A DNA stretch of 64,000 nucleotides from CAYUVA01 sp964448115 [NCBI: uncultured bacterium] (GTDB lineage Bacteria > CAYUVA01). The notes beneath the pieces are model-generated. The model did not search any database and was not told the DNA's origin. It was given only the letters and a program-made list of their open reading frames with translations. The stretch spans positions 1 through 64,000 of the forward strand of contig CAYUVA010000001.1 in NCBI GenBank assembly GCA_964448115.1. The letters are read 5' to 3'. The translations under genes were made by a program, and so were the position numbers. Positions 18,081 through 26,938 of the stretch are shown here, one piece after another. How positions within the stretch are numbered: the first letter of the stretch is position 1; each line of letters starts with the position of its first letter.

Positions 18081-21000
18081 ATGGCGGAAAGCAACAGGCA
18101 AAGAATTGGTAAAGCACTGGATCTGTTGAAGGATGGCTTGTATCCCTTTGTCGAAAGGGAAATGAAAGCCAAATATCAAGACCAGTGGCGAAACCGGGCA
18201 GCGGAAAGCTTCAAGAACAGGGAGGCAAGCGACCTGAATTGGCAGGATGCTTATACCCTGTTGCATATAATGTGGCATAACTGGAATAATGTTTTTTCCA
18301 CGACCTTAGGCTCATTTCAAAGGAGTCTAGTCGCCGAACTTAGGGATGTTCGTAATAGGTGGGCGCACCAGGAATCCTTCAGCACCGACGATGCCGACCG
18401 CGCGTTGGATAGCATACACCGCCTTCTCCAGGATGTTTCTGCTCCGCAGGCTCAAGTAGTTGATGAAATGAAACATGAATTGCGTCGCATCACCTACGAA
18501 GAACGTGCACGCAGAGAGAGCCATAAATTGGCGAACTCGATGCTTGAGGGAGGGGCTGGGGGTGGATTTAAGCCCTGGCGCGATGTTGTAACTCCTCATA
18601 GAGATGTAGCATCGGGGAAGTATCAACAAGCTGAATTCGCCGCCGATCTCTGGCAGGTCTATATGGATCAGTTCTCTGAGAAATCGAGTCTCAATCCAGA
18701 ATATGCGAATCCTCGCGAGTTCTTCCGAAGGACATTTCTGACCGAAGGTTTGCGGAGGCTTCTGGTAGCAACGCTTCGCAGGCTTGATGGAAGCGGCGGG
18801 GATCCGGTCATCGAGCTTCAGACCAATTTCGGCGGTGGCAAAACGCATTCGTTGCTCGCTTTATTCCATCTTTTTTCCAATGATACCCCTGCCTCAGATC
18901 TTGCTGGCGTGGATCAACTGGTCGCCGAGGCATCCTGCACTCCAGCAGCAAATGTAAAAAGGGTGGTGCTTGTAGGCACCAAACTGCAACCTTCGGGTAT
19001 TATCAAGCCGGATGGCATGATCATAAATACTTTATGGGGCGAGCTGGCATATCAACTCGGCGGAATGGAGGCATATAATCTAATCCGCGATTCGGATAAG
19101 AACTCGACCAATCCAGGGGCTTCGTTGATTGAGTTACTACAAAGGTACAGACCGTGTTTGATCCTGGTCGATGAGTGGGTCGCTTATGCCAGGCAGTTAT
19201 ATAACAAGTATGATCTACCATCGGGGAGCTTCGATACACAGTTTACCTTCGCCCAGACCTTGACCGAGGCGGTAAAGTCGGTAAATGGGACTATGCTGGT
19301 AGTGAGTATTCCTCAATCCGATAATGAACTCGGTGGCGAAGCGGGCAAGATAGCGCTGGATCGGCTTCAAAATGCTATGGGGAGGATCGAGGCTCCCTGG
19401 AGACCAGCCACGGAAAAGGAGAGCTTTGAGATAGTTAGGCAGCGCCTTTTTCAGCCTATAACCGAGGAGCAAAAATTCCGTCAAAGGGATGCTGTCATAA
19501 AAAAATTCATGGAGATATACCGCACTAACCAAAGCGAATACCCTTCCGAGGTAAATGATCCGGGCTACGAGGTTCTAATGAAGCTGTCATATCCAGTACA
19601 CCCGGAGGTATTCAAGAGGTTATACATGGAATGGTCCAGCTTGGATAAGTTCCAGCGAACACGCGGTGTGCTTCGCCTCATGGCGGCGGTGATCAGCAAT
19701 CTATGGGAAAACAATGATAAAAATCTTCTGATATTGCCGGCAAGCATCCCGGTATATGCGGTATTAGCGGAATTCAGGAAGTACCTGGATGAGCCTTGGT
19801 CTGCGGTAGTGGAGAAGGATATTGACGGTCCAAGTTCACTACCCATGGAAATAGATCAAAAGATTCAAAACCTGGGCAGGTATTCAGCTTGCCGCAGAGT
19901 AGCTCGCACTATATTCATGGGATCTGCGCCGGTTGTAGCCGCAGCTGGCAGGGGGCTTGATATAAGCAGAATAAAGCTGGGATGCGTGCAACCGGGAGAA
20001 AGCTCGGCGACCTTCAGTGATGCCTTAAGATACTTGTTAGATGAGTCAACTCACCTTTATTCGGATCACTCCCGGTACTGGTATTCGACTCAACCGACTG
20101 TAAACAGGTTAGCCATGGATCGCGCCAAGCAATGTCGCCAGGAGGATGTCTTTGAGGAAATAAAAAGGCGTTTAAAGACAGAAAGAAATAAGCCTGGCGA
20201 TTTTGCTGGGATTCATCCCTGTCCCAATAGTTCCGGAGATGTAACCGATGAAAAAGAAACAAGGCTGGTTATTCTTGGACCGGAATACCCGCATATATCA
20301 GGTAATGATCAGATCAGCAAAGCAAAGCAATTTGCCGAGAATATACTTCAAAAAAGAGGGAATGCTCCTCGTATCTATCGCAATACATTAGTTTTCCTTG
20401 CAGCGGATTATAACAAAAGGTTAAGTGAGTTGGAGCAATCTGTGCGGAATTATCTAGCCTGGTGTTCCATTAAAAGCGAAAAAGAAGAACTGAACCTTGA
20501 TACTCGTCAGATCAATCTGACCGAAAAAAGGGTTGAAGAGGCTTGCGATACAGTTGATGAAAGAATATCGGAGACCTATACATTGCTTCTAGCGCCGGAG
20601 ATGAAAAACCATAAAGATAGAGATTACTCATGGAAGACAATCCGCTGTAAGGGTGGAGATTCGATTACCGTGAGAGCCTCAAAGAAGCTCGAGCAGGAGG
20701 GATTATTATACACGCAAATGGGAGGTGATGTATTAAGATATTGGTTAGATAATATACCGTTGTGGAGGGGGGATCATGTCAAGGTTACGGAGCTCGTGGA
20801 AGACTTTGCAACATATCTATACCTACCGAAGATAAAAGATAACTCGGTGATTCTAAAGGCAATTAAGGATGGTGTAAACCGTCCGACATGGGCATCAAAA
20901 GGCTTCGGATATGCTGAGCTTTATAGCCAGGAGACCGCTGAATATAAGGGTATCAAGGTTGGCGAGCCGATCACACCGAGACTGGATAATAATTGCGTGC

Positions 21001-21395
21001 TGATAAAACCTCAAGTAGCATTGAAACTGATAAATCATCAATCCAATTTATCTTCCATGCCCGGCATCAGCACAGCTACGACCGCAAAAGAAACCGAAGG
21101 AACTAGACAAGTTCCTGGTGCAGAAGAAACTACTACAGGTGTTTCGGTTGCTACCCCTAAAAAGCGCAGATTTCATGGGTCTGTTGTTCTTGACAAACTT
21201 CAATTAGGCAGGGATGCATCGCGGATAAATGAAGAAATAATTAGACATCTAAGCAGATATTATGACAGTAAAATTGAGATCACTCTCCACATCAATGCAG
21301 AAATCCCAAATGGAATATCGGAGGATGATGTCCGAACTATCACTGAAAACTGCCGGACATTGAGGTTTAAGGATTTTGATTTCGAGCATAATTAA
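18081..21395 (+). CDS. DUF499 AAA-type ATPase with N-terminal Swt1-like HEPN domain
   Basis: A 1104-residue protein preceded by a strong GGAGGG site 13 bp after the methylase stop. Residues about 1-130 fit a Swt1-like HEPN domain, including the R-x4-H motif in VRNRWAHQE (Arg 91, His 96), which in active HEPN proteins is the RNase centre. The DUF499 ATPase part has a GGGKTHS Walker A near 250 and ILVDEW as Walker B near 361. A basic/Gln linker leads to a C-terminal domain with FHGSVVLDKLQLGRDASRINEE, as usual in DUF499. It is likely the motor or sensor of the helicase-methylase system. The 3' third is AT-richer than the 5' part. Confidence 0.85.
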   Translation: MAESNRQRIGKALDLLKDGLYPFVEREMKAKYQDQWRNRAAESFKNREASDLNWQDAYTLLHIMWHNWNNVFSTTLGSFQRSLVAELRDVRNRWAHQESFSTDDADRALDSIHRLLQDVSAPQAQVVDEMKHELRRITYEERARRESHKLANSMLEGGAGGGFKPWRDVVTPHRDVASGKYQQAEFAADLWQVYMDQFSEKSSLNPEYANPREFFRRTFLTEGLRRLLVATLRRLDGSGGDPVIELQTNFGGGKTHSLLALFHLFSNDTPASDLAGVDQLVAEASCTPAANVKRVVLVGTKLQPSGIIKPDGMIINTLWGELAYQLGGMEAYNLIRDSDKNSTNPGASLIELLQRYRPCLILVDEWVAYARQLYNKYDLPSGSFDTQFTFAQTLTEAVKSVNGTMLVVSIPQSDNELGGEAGKIALDRLQNAMGRIEAPWRPATEKESFEIVRQRLFQPITEEQKFRQRDAVIKKFMEIYRTNQSEYPSEVNDPGYEVLMKLSYPVHPEVFKRLYMEWSSLDKFQRTRGVLRLMAAVISNLWENNDKNLLILPASIPVYAVLAEFRKYLDEPWSAVVEKDIDGPSSLPMEIDQKIQNLGRYSACRRVARTIFMGSAPVVAAAGRGLDISRIKLGCVQPGESSATFSDALRYLLDESTHLYSDHSRYWYSTQPTVNRLAMDRAKQCRQEDVFEEIKRRLKTERNKPGDFAGIHPCPNSSGDVTDEKETRLVILGPEYPHISGNDQISKAKQFAENILQKRGNAPRIYRNTLVFLAADYNKRLSELEQSVRNYLAWCSIKSEKEELNLDTRQINLTEKRVEEACDTVDERISETYTLLLAPEMKNHKDRDYSWKTIRCKGGDSITVRASKKLEQEGLLYTQMGGDVLRYWLDNIPLWRGDHVKVTELVEDFATYLYLPKIKDNSVILKAIKDGVNRPTWASKGFGYAELYSQETAEYKGIKVGEPITPRLDNNCVLIKPQVALKLINHQSNLSSMPGISTATTAKETEGTRQVPGAEETTTGVSVATPKKRRFHGSVVLDKLQLGRDASRINEEIIRHLSRYYDSKIEITLHINAEIPNGISEDDVRTITENCRTLRFKDFDFEHN

Positions 21396-22013
21396 CTTTT
21401 TTTTTTTCAACTCTAAAAAAGAAAATCGATAGTGTCCGTAATCATCTGTAAAAATGACTCAAGCAATATCATTACTATGCATCTTGCATAAGGTTATGTA
21501 CATCGGTTGTCATGGAGATAAGCGAAGAACGGGTAAGTGGCAGGCATTACCTGGATATGGAGTTATTAGGTGATGATATCTTGGAGGGGGTTTCTCAAGG
21601 CATTTAAGTAGATTAAGGTTTTTTAGAGAATAAAGAGTAGGTGGTTCGCCAAGCCCCTGCCCTAAAGCTCGCAGGGGCTTTGTCAACGATTAAGGGTATT
21701 CATCCATCACTAAATCACAATCGAGACCTTTTCAAAGGTCGGTGATTCTCCTCAACACCTGAATGAATTCAGGTTTGTGCCTTTCTGGGATATCTGCTCC
21801 ATGAAGCAGGGATAGCCACGCAAAGTAGGCAAGCAACAGCGTCAGATCATAACCAAGAAGAAATTACCATTTGATATTAGGGATTTATTGATGTATATGT
21901 TTATCAGGATGATGAAATTACAGAAAACTTCGGACAGAGCTGGCAGATCAAGCTTTGGAAGAACTTTTTCTGGTGGGATTACCCTGAAATTCTAATCCTT
22001 AAAGGAGTAAATA
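21396..22013 (+). other. Intergenic region with poly-T, hairpins and a coding relic
   Basis: A run of 11 T follows the DUF499 stop (21397-21407). Three short inverted repeats follow: 21651-21680 (a perfect 10-bp stem), GACCTTT/AAAGGTC near 21725-21740, and ACCTGAAT/ATTCAGGT near 21757-21774. From 21881 an open frame without start codon runs to 22024 and reads like real protein (VYVYQDDEITENFGQSWQ, KNFFWWDYPEILILKG), probably a gene remnant of unknown origin. No complete gene is seen. Confidence 0.5.
21651..21680 (+). terminator. Perfect 10-bp hairpin
   Basis: AAGCCCCTGC and GCAGGGGCTT form a perfect 10-bp stem around a 10-base loop. It sits about 255 bp after the DUF499 gene and is followed by TGTCAA, not a T-run, so it may be a terminator-like or protective hairpin rather than a classic terminator. 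Confidence 0.45.
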
Positions 22014-22024
22014 GTGTCAGGTAG
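21881..22024 (+). pseudogene. Trp-rich coding relic, unknown family
   Basis: An open frame of 47 codons bounded by a TAG at both ends and without ATG, GTG or TTG in frame. The translation is unusually protein-like (GFIDVYVYQDDEITENF, QSWQIKLWKNFFWWDYPE). It overlaps the start of the secreted protein at 22014 by 11 bases in another frame. I do not recognise the family. Confidence 0.3.
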
Positions 22025-24737
22025 AAGCAGCAAGGTAATTATTGTTTTTCTCATTATTTTTTTGATCTCAATTCAAACAATCAGGGGGGATACCGTCAGC
22101 GATCTGAACCAGGTTATCGTCTGGACTTTCAATAATTGGCTTATCGACGAATTGCATGTCGAGGCAGCCGCTTATATAACCCCCCAGTACTGCAAGAGAG
22201 GATGGATCAAATGTTGGAATGTGCCCTGGAATGTATTCGCCGATGAAAACCTGGACTTCCAGAGACTTCCGCCGCTTTTAAACGATTACGGCGTATTATT
22301 CGAGGGAGGAGTTCAGGTGGCTCAAATATGCCCGGATGCAGGCTGGCCCTGCGATAATGAGTATGATGATGATCATGTTTATCCTTTTCGCATACCGGAC
22401 CCTGTCTTCGATGATTTTGTTACCAGGAACCCTGAGGGCACCATATACCACCAGCCAAGCAAGGGAGATATTATAAACAATGCTTCCATAGCCAATGAGA
22501 ATTACCGCGATAATGTCTTGTACTGGGCTTATGAGCAAATCGATGCGAATGTGAATGCGCTTGAGTTCGATGAAATTAATGGTGGTTATAAACTTGGCAT
22601 TCAGGGCGCAGATATTAACAACTCGAATACTGGTTATGATGATTATGCCATCGGCACGGCAAACTTCGCCACACGACTATCAGTTTTATGTGGTCATGGG
22701 ATGTTTGACCCGATATCCTGGTTCATGCCTGATGCAAGCGCAAGTTCACGGGTCAATCCCCCCAAAAATGCCTTCGATGATGATCCTGAAACATACTGGA
22801 GATCCGCAATTTCGAGCAGCCATTGGATCGAGATAGACTTTGGCAGACTGCGCACTGTCCAGCAGATATACCTGCATCTTTACCCGGAAAACTTGCTTAA
22901 GAAGTTTTACATAAAATACTGGGATGATACTACTGGCTGGACTGATTTTATACCCCCAATAAATATTTCAGGTAACATCCAAACTAAACGATCCTTCCTG
23001 GTAGAGCCGATTTCCACGACTAAAATCAGATTATTCTCCTCAGATGATGAGGTATATCTTCCCGAAATGCAGATTTTCGGGGAGGGTTTCAGGCAGTTTC
23101 TTTTAAGGAAGTATTGCGTGGACGAGGGATGGACTCCTGATGATCCCCGATGGGAAAGTGAAAAGCTTGTTGTCCTCGCTGATTTGAATCAATGCTCTGA
23201 CGGCACTATGAATACATTCAATTACAGGAAGTATTTGCAATATCACGCCTGGACGGAGAATCCATTCGGCGGTGAAATAACCCCGGATAACTATCTCGAA
23301 CCGCCAAATCCACTCTTTATGGAGTGGTTCCCCTATTATTATGCCATTTGGCTGGTTTGGCATTTTCTAGCCGATGGTGAGCATGTTAATTACATTCAGA
23401 ACATATATTTGGAATCCTATTCCTATCAAAGATTGTATCAATCCTTCTGGAAATCCGTTCATGATAGCGTGTTGGAGTATGCAAAAAGTCAGGGCAAAGA
23501 TATCTATATAACCTACAATGGTTCTTGGCTCTTTCCCCATTATGTCGATTATATGCTGTTTCCCATGGGTAACGGCGGTATATTCCCTGATTACAAAGCG
23601 CCATCGCCGACCGACCCGGATAAAACACACCTTGATGGAAAACAGGCACAGATCAATCAATGGAGATTGATAAAGAAGCGCGCTACAGAATATCTAGGCA
23701 GGGATGTGCCGGTGGTTCCGTTTTGCGACTTCTGGCAACTCGGAATGCCTTATGCACATCTTGGAGGAATAGATGAACCCGCTGATGAAAGGGCTGTGTA
23801 CCTTAGAACTTTCGCAATGGAGATGTATGCCGCTGGGGTATATTTCTGCTTCCCGGTTTTAGTGTGTGAGGAGAATGCCTGGCAGGATTTGATGTCCAAT
23901 GGCACACCGCTTATCGAGGTTATCAAACAACTGGCTGATTTTTTAAATTCACATAAAGATATATACAAAAATGTGGTCGTAAATGGCGCCGAGGATAGGG
24001 TTACAGTAAACGGTGTCGTTCCCTTTAACGGTGAGTGGAATCTGGTCGGCGGTCGTCTAATCTCACCGGTGAATGAATCTAAAGTTACTATATCCTATAT
24101 GAATTCGGAAGTAGAACCAAAGTCATTTCTGCATGTTATCAACCATGACTGGGACGAGCTGAACCATGTCATGATCCCACAAGAAGATGTGCCGGTTCAG
24201 ATACCTGTCGAGGGTACCTGCACAGGAGTGAGTATTGTTTCACCTGATTTTCCGTTTTTTGTAATTTACCCTGAGTTCTATTGTGGCGATAATAATGTAA
24301 GTTTGACTATTCCTGTTTTAGAATATTATGCTGTAATCATGCTGGATATTCCATGGACCCCAACCCCTACCTACACTTTCACCGCAACAATGACCCCGAC
24401 CAAGACCCCGACTCCATCCCCTACTGAGACGCCTTCACCCCCGTTCATTCTTACGGCTGGATACATGGGCACATACATAAGCAGTCAACTCGGAGGAACA
24501 TTGGAGATACTCGCCTGGTGCTCATCGCCTAATGAAATAAGAATTGATGAGGTGGAAATATATTATGAGGGGATACCGACTGGTTTTCTGATACCAGCCT
24601 ATGTTGATGAGACTTTCTGGCTGCCACCAACACCGATGCCACCCGGAGGTATTCCAGGAAGCTATCTTTATGAGATGGTCGCCAGGGACGAAAATGTGTT
24701 AAAGAGCACTCACTGGCCATATCTGAAAGTAAATTAA
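22014..24737 (+). CDS. Secreted glycosidase-like protein with F5/8-type C domain and shared C-terminal domain
   Basis: A GTG start at 22014 follows AAAGGAG at good spacing. The 907-residue product has a signal peptide (residues 1-25, VIIVFLIIFLISIQTIRG). A TIM-barrel-like region contains VNALEFDEINGGY, and a discoidin (F5/8 type C) insert at about 245-340 has NAFDDDPETYWRS, HWIEIDFG and TTKIRLFS. More barrel-like sequence follows, then a Thr/Pro linker (TPTKTPTPSPTETPS), and a ~100-residue C-terminal domain matching the end of the protein at 1-2211 (AGYM, GGTLEILA, EIYYEGIPTG, final WPYL). It is probably a surface carbohydrate-active protein; the exact glycosidase family is not clear. Confidence 0.8.
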   Translation: MSGRSSKVIIVFLIIFLISIQTIRGDTVSDLNQVIVWTFNNWLIDELHVEAAAYITPQYCKRGWIKCWNVPWNVFADENLDFQRLPPLLNDYGVLFEGGVQVAQICPDAGWPCDNEYDDDHVYPFRIPDPVFDDFVTRNPEGTIYHQPSKGDIINNASIANENYRDNVLYWAYEQIDANVNALEFDEINGGYKLGIQGADINNSNTGYDDYAIGTANFATRLSVLCGHGMFDPISWFMPDASASSRVNPPKNAFDDDPETYWRSAISSSHWIEIDFGRLRTVQQIYLHLYPENLLKKFYIKYWDDTTGWTDFIPPINISGNIQTKRSFLVEPISTTKIRLFSSDDEVYLPEMQIFGEGFRQFLLRKYCVDEGWTPDDPRWESEKLVVLADLNQCSDGTMNTFNYRKYLQYHAWTENPFGGEITPDNYLEPPNPLFMEWFPYYYAIWLVWHFLADGEHVNYIQNIYLESYSYQRLYQSFWKSVHDSVLEYAKSQGKDIYITYNGSWLFPHYVDYMLFPMGNGGIFPDYKAPSPTDPDKTHLDGKQAQINQWRLIKKRATEYLGRDVPVVPFCDFWQLGMPYAHLGGIDEPADERAVYLRTFAMEMYAAGVYFCFPVLVCEENAWQDLMSNGTPLIEVIKQLADFLNSHKDIYKNVVVNGAEDRVTVNGVVPFNGEWNLVGGRLISPVNESKVTISYMNSEVEPKSFLHVINHDWDELNHVMIPQEDVPVQIPVEGTCTGVSIVSPDFPFFVIYPEFYCGDNNVSLTIPVLEYYAVIMLDIPWTPTPTYTFTATMTPTKTPTPSPTETPSPPFILTAGYMGTYISSQLGGTLEILAWCSSPNEIRIDEVEIYYEGIPTGFLIPAYVDETFWLPPTPMPPGGIPGSYLYEMVARDENVLKSTHWPYLKVN

Positions 24738-24893
24738 AAATATTATTCTACCGATAGATTTATCCGATGTTTAACCAGGAAATTTTCCAAAGCTATCCGA
24801 CATTTGTTTGTATCTATTCGTTCCTACCGTTAGTAATGTCCCCTTTACTTCCTTTTGAAACATGTTAACAAAGCTGCTTCTTCGGGTAATTCT

Positions 24894-25055
24894 ATGTATT
24901 TACCTGTTGATGAGGAAATTAAATCCCGTGTTTCGGAAATAGTTCATTCTCTGGATATGGAAATCATCGATATTGCCAGTGAGATGAGACAATTAATAAA
25001 TATTCGTGAAAGTGGCTCCAGAAAGACATCATTGCAGATAACCCAAACCTTTTAG
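24894..25055 (+). CDS. Small hypothetical protein
   Basis: A possible 53-residue protein starting MYLPVDEEIKSRVSEIVHSL, helical and acidic, overlapping the convergent sulfatase-like gene by 27 bp. The ribosome site is weak and the family is unknown, so it may be spurious. A TTG at 24855 would give 13 more residues. Confidence 0.22.
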   Translation: MYLPVDEEIKSRVSEIVHSLDMEIIDIASEMRQLINIRESGSRKTSLQITQTF

Positions 25056-26933
25056 ATTGTCGAGGCGCTCTTCATCTAGAGTATCCGGTTGGTTGGAGTC
25101 CATATCCATGGGGACAAGTTCGAGGAACTTTATCTTGACCATGCTATCTGTGCCCCTTAGAGGTTTTATGTTTATATTTCCCCATTCATTGGTTATCTCC
25201 ATTGTACCAAGGCTCCAATAATTACTTCCGAATTTAGGTGGCACGGTTATGGTATTGTATTGATTGGAATCATCGCCCGCTCTAACCAGGAAGAGGTCCC
25301 TAGGTTTAGTCTTTTCGGCGTTTTGTTCGGTAACGATCATCGCCTTGAGAACGAATCTTCCGTTTACGCTCGAGCCACTGATGGATATCTCTGGCGGGTG
25401 TTCGTATCGTGGATAGTAGATAAGCTCTCCGCCGGGGATAAAAGACCAATAGTTATCAGTTTGCTCCTGAGCCAATTCCTGCTGCGATACACTATCACCG
25501 GTCATCCCTCGCGATGGATGGAGCATCGATGGTAAGGGTTTATCCGAGACAATGAAGGCATCGCTTGGTTTGAGGGTTTCCTGGTTTATCGGGAATCTGA
25601 ATGGTCGATCTGCCTCACAATAACCGGTTTCTTCGAGTATTTTTTCCAGCACCAGGTACCTTTTTAATAGTTTATTGAATTGATGTACTTTTTCTGGGTA
25701 TTTCTCTTTCAAGTCGTATTGGGGTATTTCCCCCACAGCGAGGTCATAAAAGTATTCCTCATCAGTATTATCTTTCCTTCCCTTGACATACTTGAAGCGA
25801 TCATCCCGTAGTCCATAATATTTGCCCCAGGAGAGTATATGTTGGCGCATTTCTGCATCGCTTTGTTTCTCCATCAGATCTACCAGGCTTATCCCCTCGA
25901 TCCTTGCATCTGGTGGGGGATTAATATTACACAAGTCAAGGATGGTAGGCATTATATCGACTGTTCCCACCAGCGAGTTGATCACTTTACCGCCCTGTAC
26001 TAGTTTGGGATAGCTGATGATCAGCGGGACATGAATGGCTTCATCTACCACGCTAAAACCGTGCCCCCAGGCACCGTACTCGCCGAGTTCATCGCCATGA
26101 TCTGCGGTTATTATGATCAAGGTATCATCGAACTGCTCTAACATGCGAAGTGTCAAAAAGATCCTGGCAAGATAAGAATCGGTGTAGTGGATGTCCATAT
26201 CGAGAACATCCTTGAGGTATTGGATCTCCTCAACAGTATAATAACCGATCTCGTGCCGCTCTTGATCAAACTTGAGATATAACTTTGCCTCATCCAGCCG
26301 ATTGGTGAGCCAATGTTCGTATCCCTCGCGATAGTAATGCGGGAAATGCGTATCCATGAAGTGCAGGTAAAGGAAGTATTTCTTATCCTTGTTTTTTTCG
26401 ATCCATTTGATGGTTTCTCTCACCAGTACATCAGCTTCGGAATAATATTTTTCATTTTTCTCCCTGATGAAGTGATACTCGTCGAATAACTTTGCAAGCT
26501 CGCTTTCCGGTGTATAAAAAGGATGCACGGTAAGGGAGGCAGTGTAATATCCAGCCTGCTTCAATAGATTTGGCAGGTAAGTCTCTCCCGGGGCTGGATT
26601 CTTGAATAATGACCACCAGTGCGGGCTATCTTCGAGGAATGATGGGAAATACAGGGAGGTGAAGATCTGGGGGATAGATTCGATGGTTACCGTTGCCTGG
26701 GAGAAGCAGTTCTTGAACAGCACACCTCCTGCGGCAAGGCGATCCATATTAGGCGATGTTTCCCGGTGGTAACCATAGCACGAAAGATGGTCGGCGCGAA
26801 GGGCATCGAGAAGGATCAATATTATTCGTCGTGGACCCCCATAGCTGGGGTTCAATACATTAGCGCCAATGAAATAGGCGGCGAATGTTATAATTGCTAG
26901 CGATATTAGAATTAAGACTATTTTCTTGTACAT
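25029..26933 (-). CDS. Sulfatase-fold membrane enzyme without the formylglycine Cys
   Basis: The start is set at ATG 26933 (MYKKIVLILISLAIITF), 5 bp after the glycosyltransferase stop; a longer reading frame runs back into that gene. The 634-residue product has an N-terminal membrane span, then the alkaline-phosphatase/sulfatase fold: ILLDALRADHLSCYGYHRETSPNMDRLA, the distal metal motif ITADHGDELGEYGAWGHG, and DIMPTILDLC. At the nucleophile position, where sulfatases carry C/S-x-P-x-R, it reads ATVTIESIPQIFTS, so a Thr-based transferase or an inactive protein is more likely than a sulfatase. The C-terminal ~150 residues look like a beta-sandwich. It belongs to a glycan operon and is probably periplasmic. 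Confidence 0.75.
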   Translation of the reverse strand: MYKKIVLILISLAIITFAAYFIGANVLNPSYGGPRRIILILLDALRADHLSCYGYHRETSPNMDRLAAGGVLFKNCFSQATVTIESIPQIFTSLYFPSFLEDSPHWWSLFKNPAPGETYLPNLLKQAGYYTASLTVHPFYTPESELAKLFDEYHFIREKNEKYYSEADVLVRETIKWIEKNKDKKYFLYLHFMDTHFPHYYREGYEHWLTNRLDEAKLYLKFDQERHEIGYYTVEEIQYLKDVLDMDIHYTDSYLARIFLTLRMLEQFDDTLIIITADHGDELGEYGAWGHGFSVVDEAIHVPLIISYPKLVQGGKVINSLVGTVDIMPTILDLCNINPPPDARIEGISLVDLMEKQSDAEMRQHILSWGKYYGLRDDRFKYVKGRKDNTDEEYFYDLAVGEIPQYDLKEKYPEKVHQFNKLLKRYLVLEKILEETGYCEADRPFRFPINQETLKPSDAFIVSDKPLPSMLHPSRGMTGDSVSQQELAQEQTDNYWSFIPGGELIYYPRYEHPPEISISGSSVNGRFVLKAMIVTEQNAEKTKPRDLFLVRAGDDSNQYNTITVPPKFGSNYWSLGTMEITNEWGNINIKPLRGTDSMVKIKFLELVPMDMDSNQPDTLDEERLDNLKGLGYLQ

Positions 26934-26938
26934 TGTAG

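Noticed and set aside
21790-21840. c-di-GMP-I riboswitch
   Set aside because: Only ACGCAAAG and a 5-bp stem fit; the conserved second stem and tetraloop-receptor parts were not found. Kept only as a weak finding.
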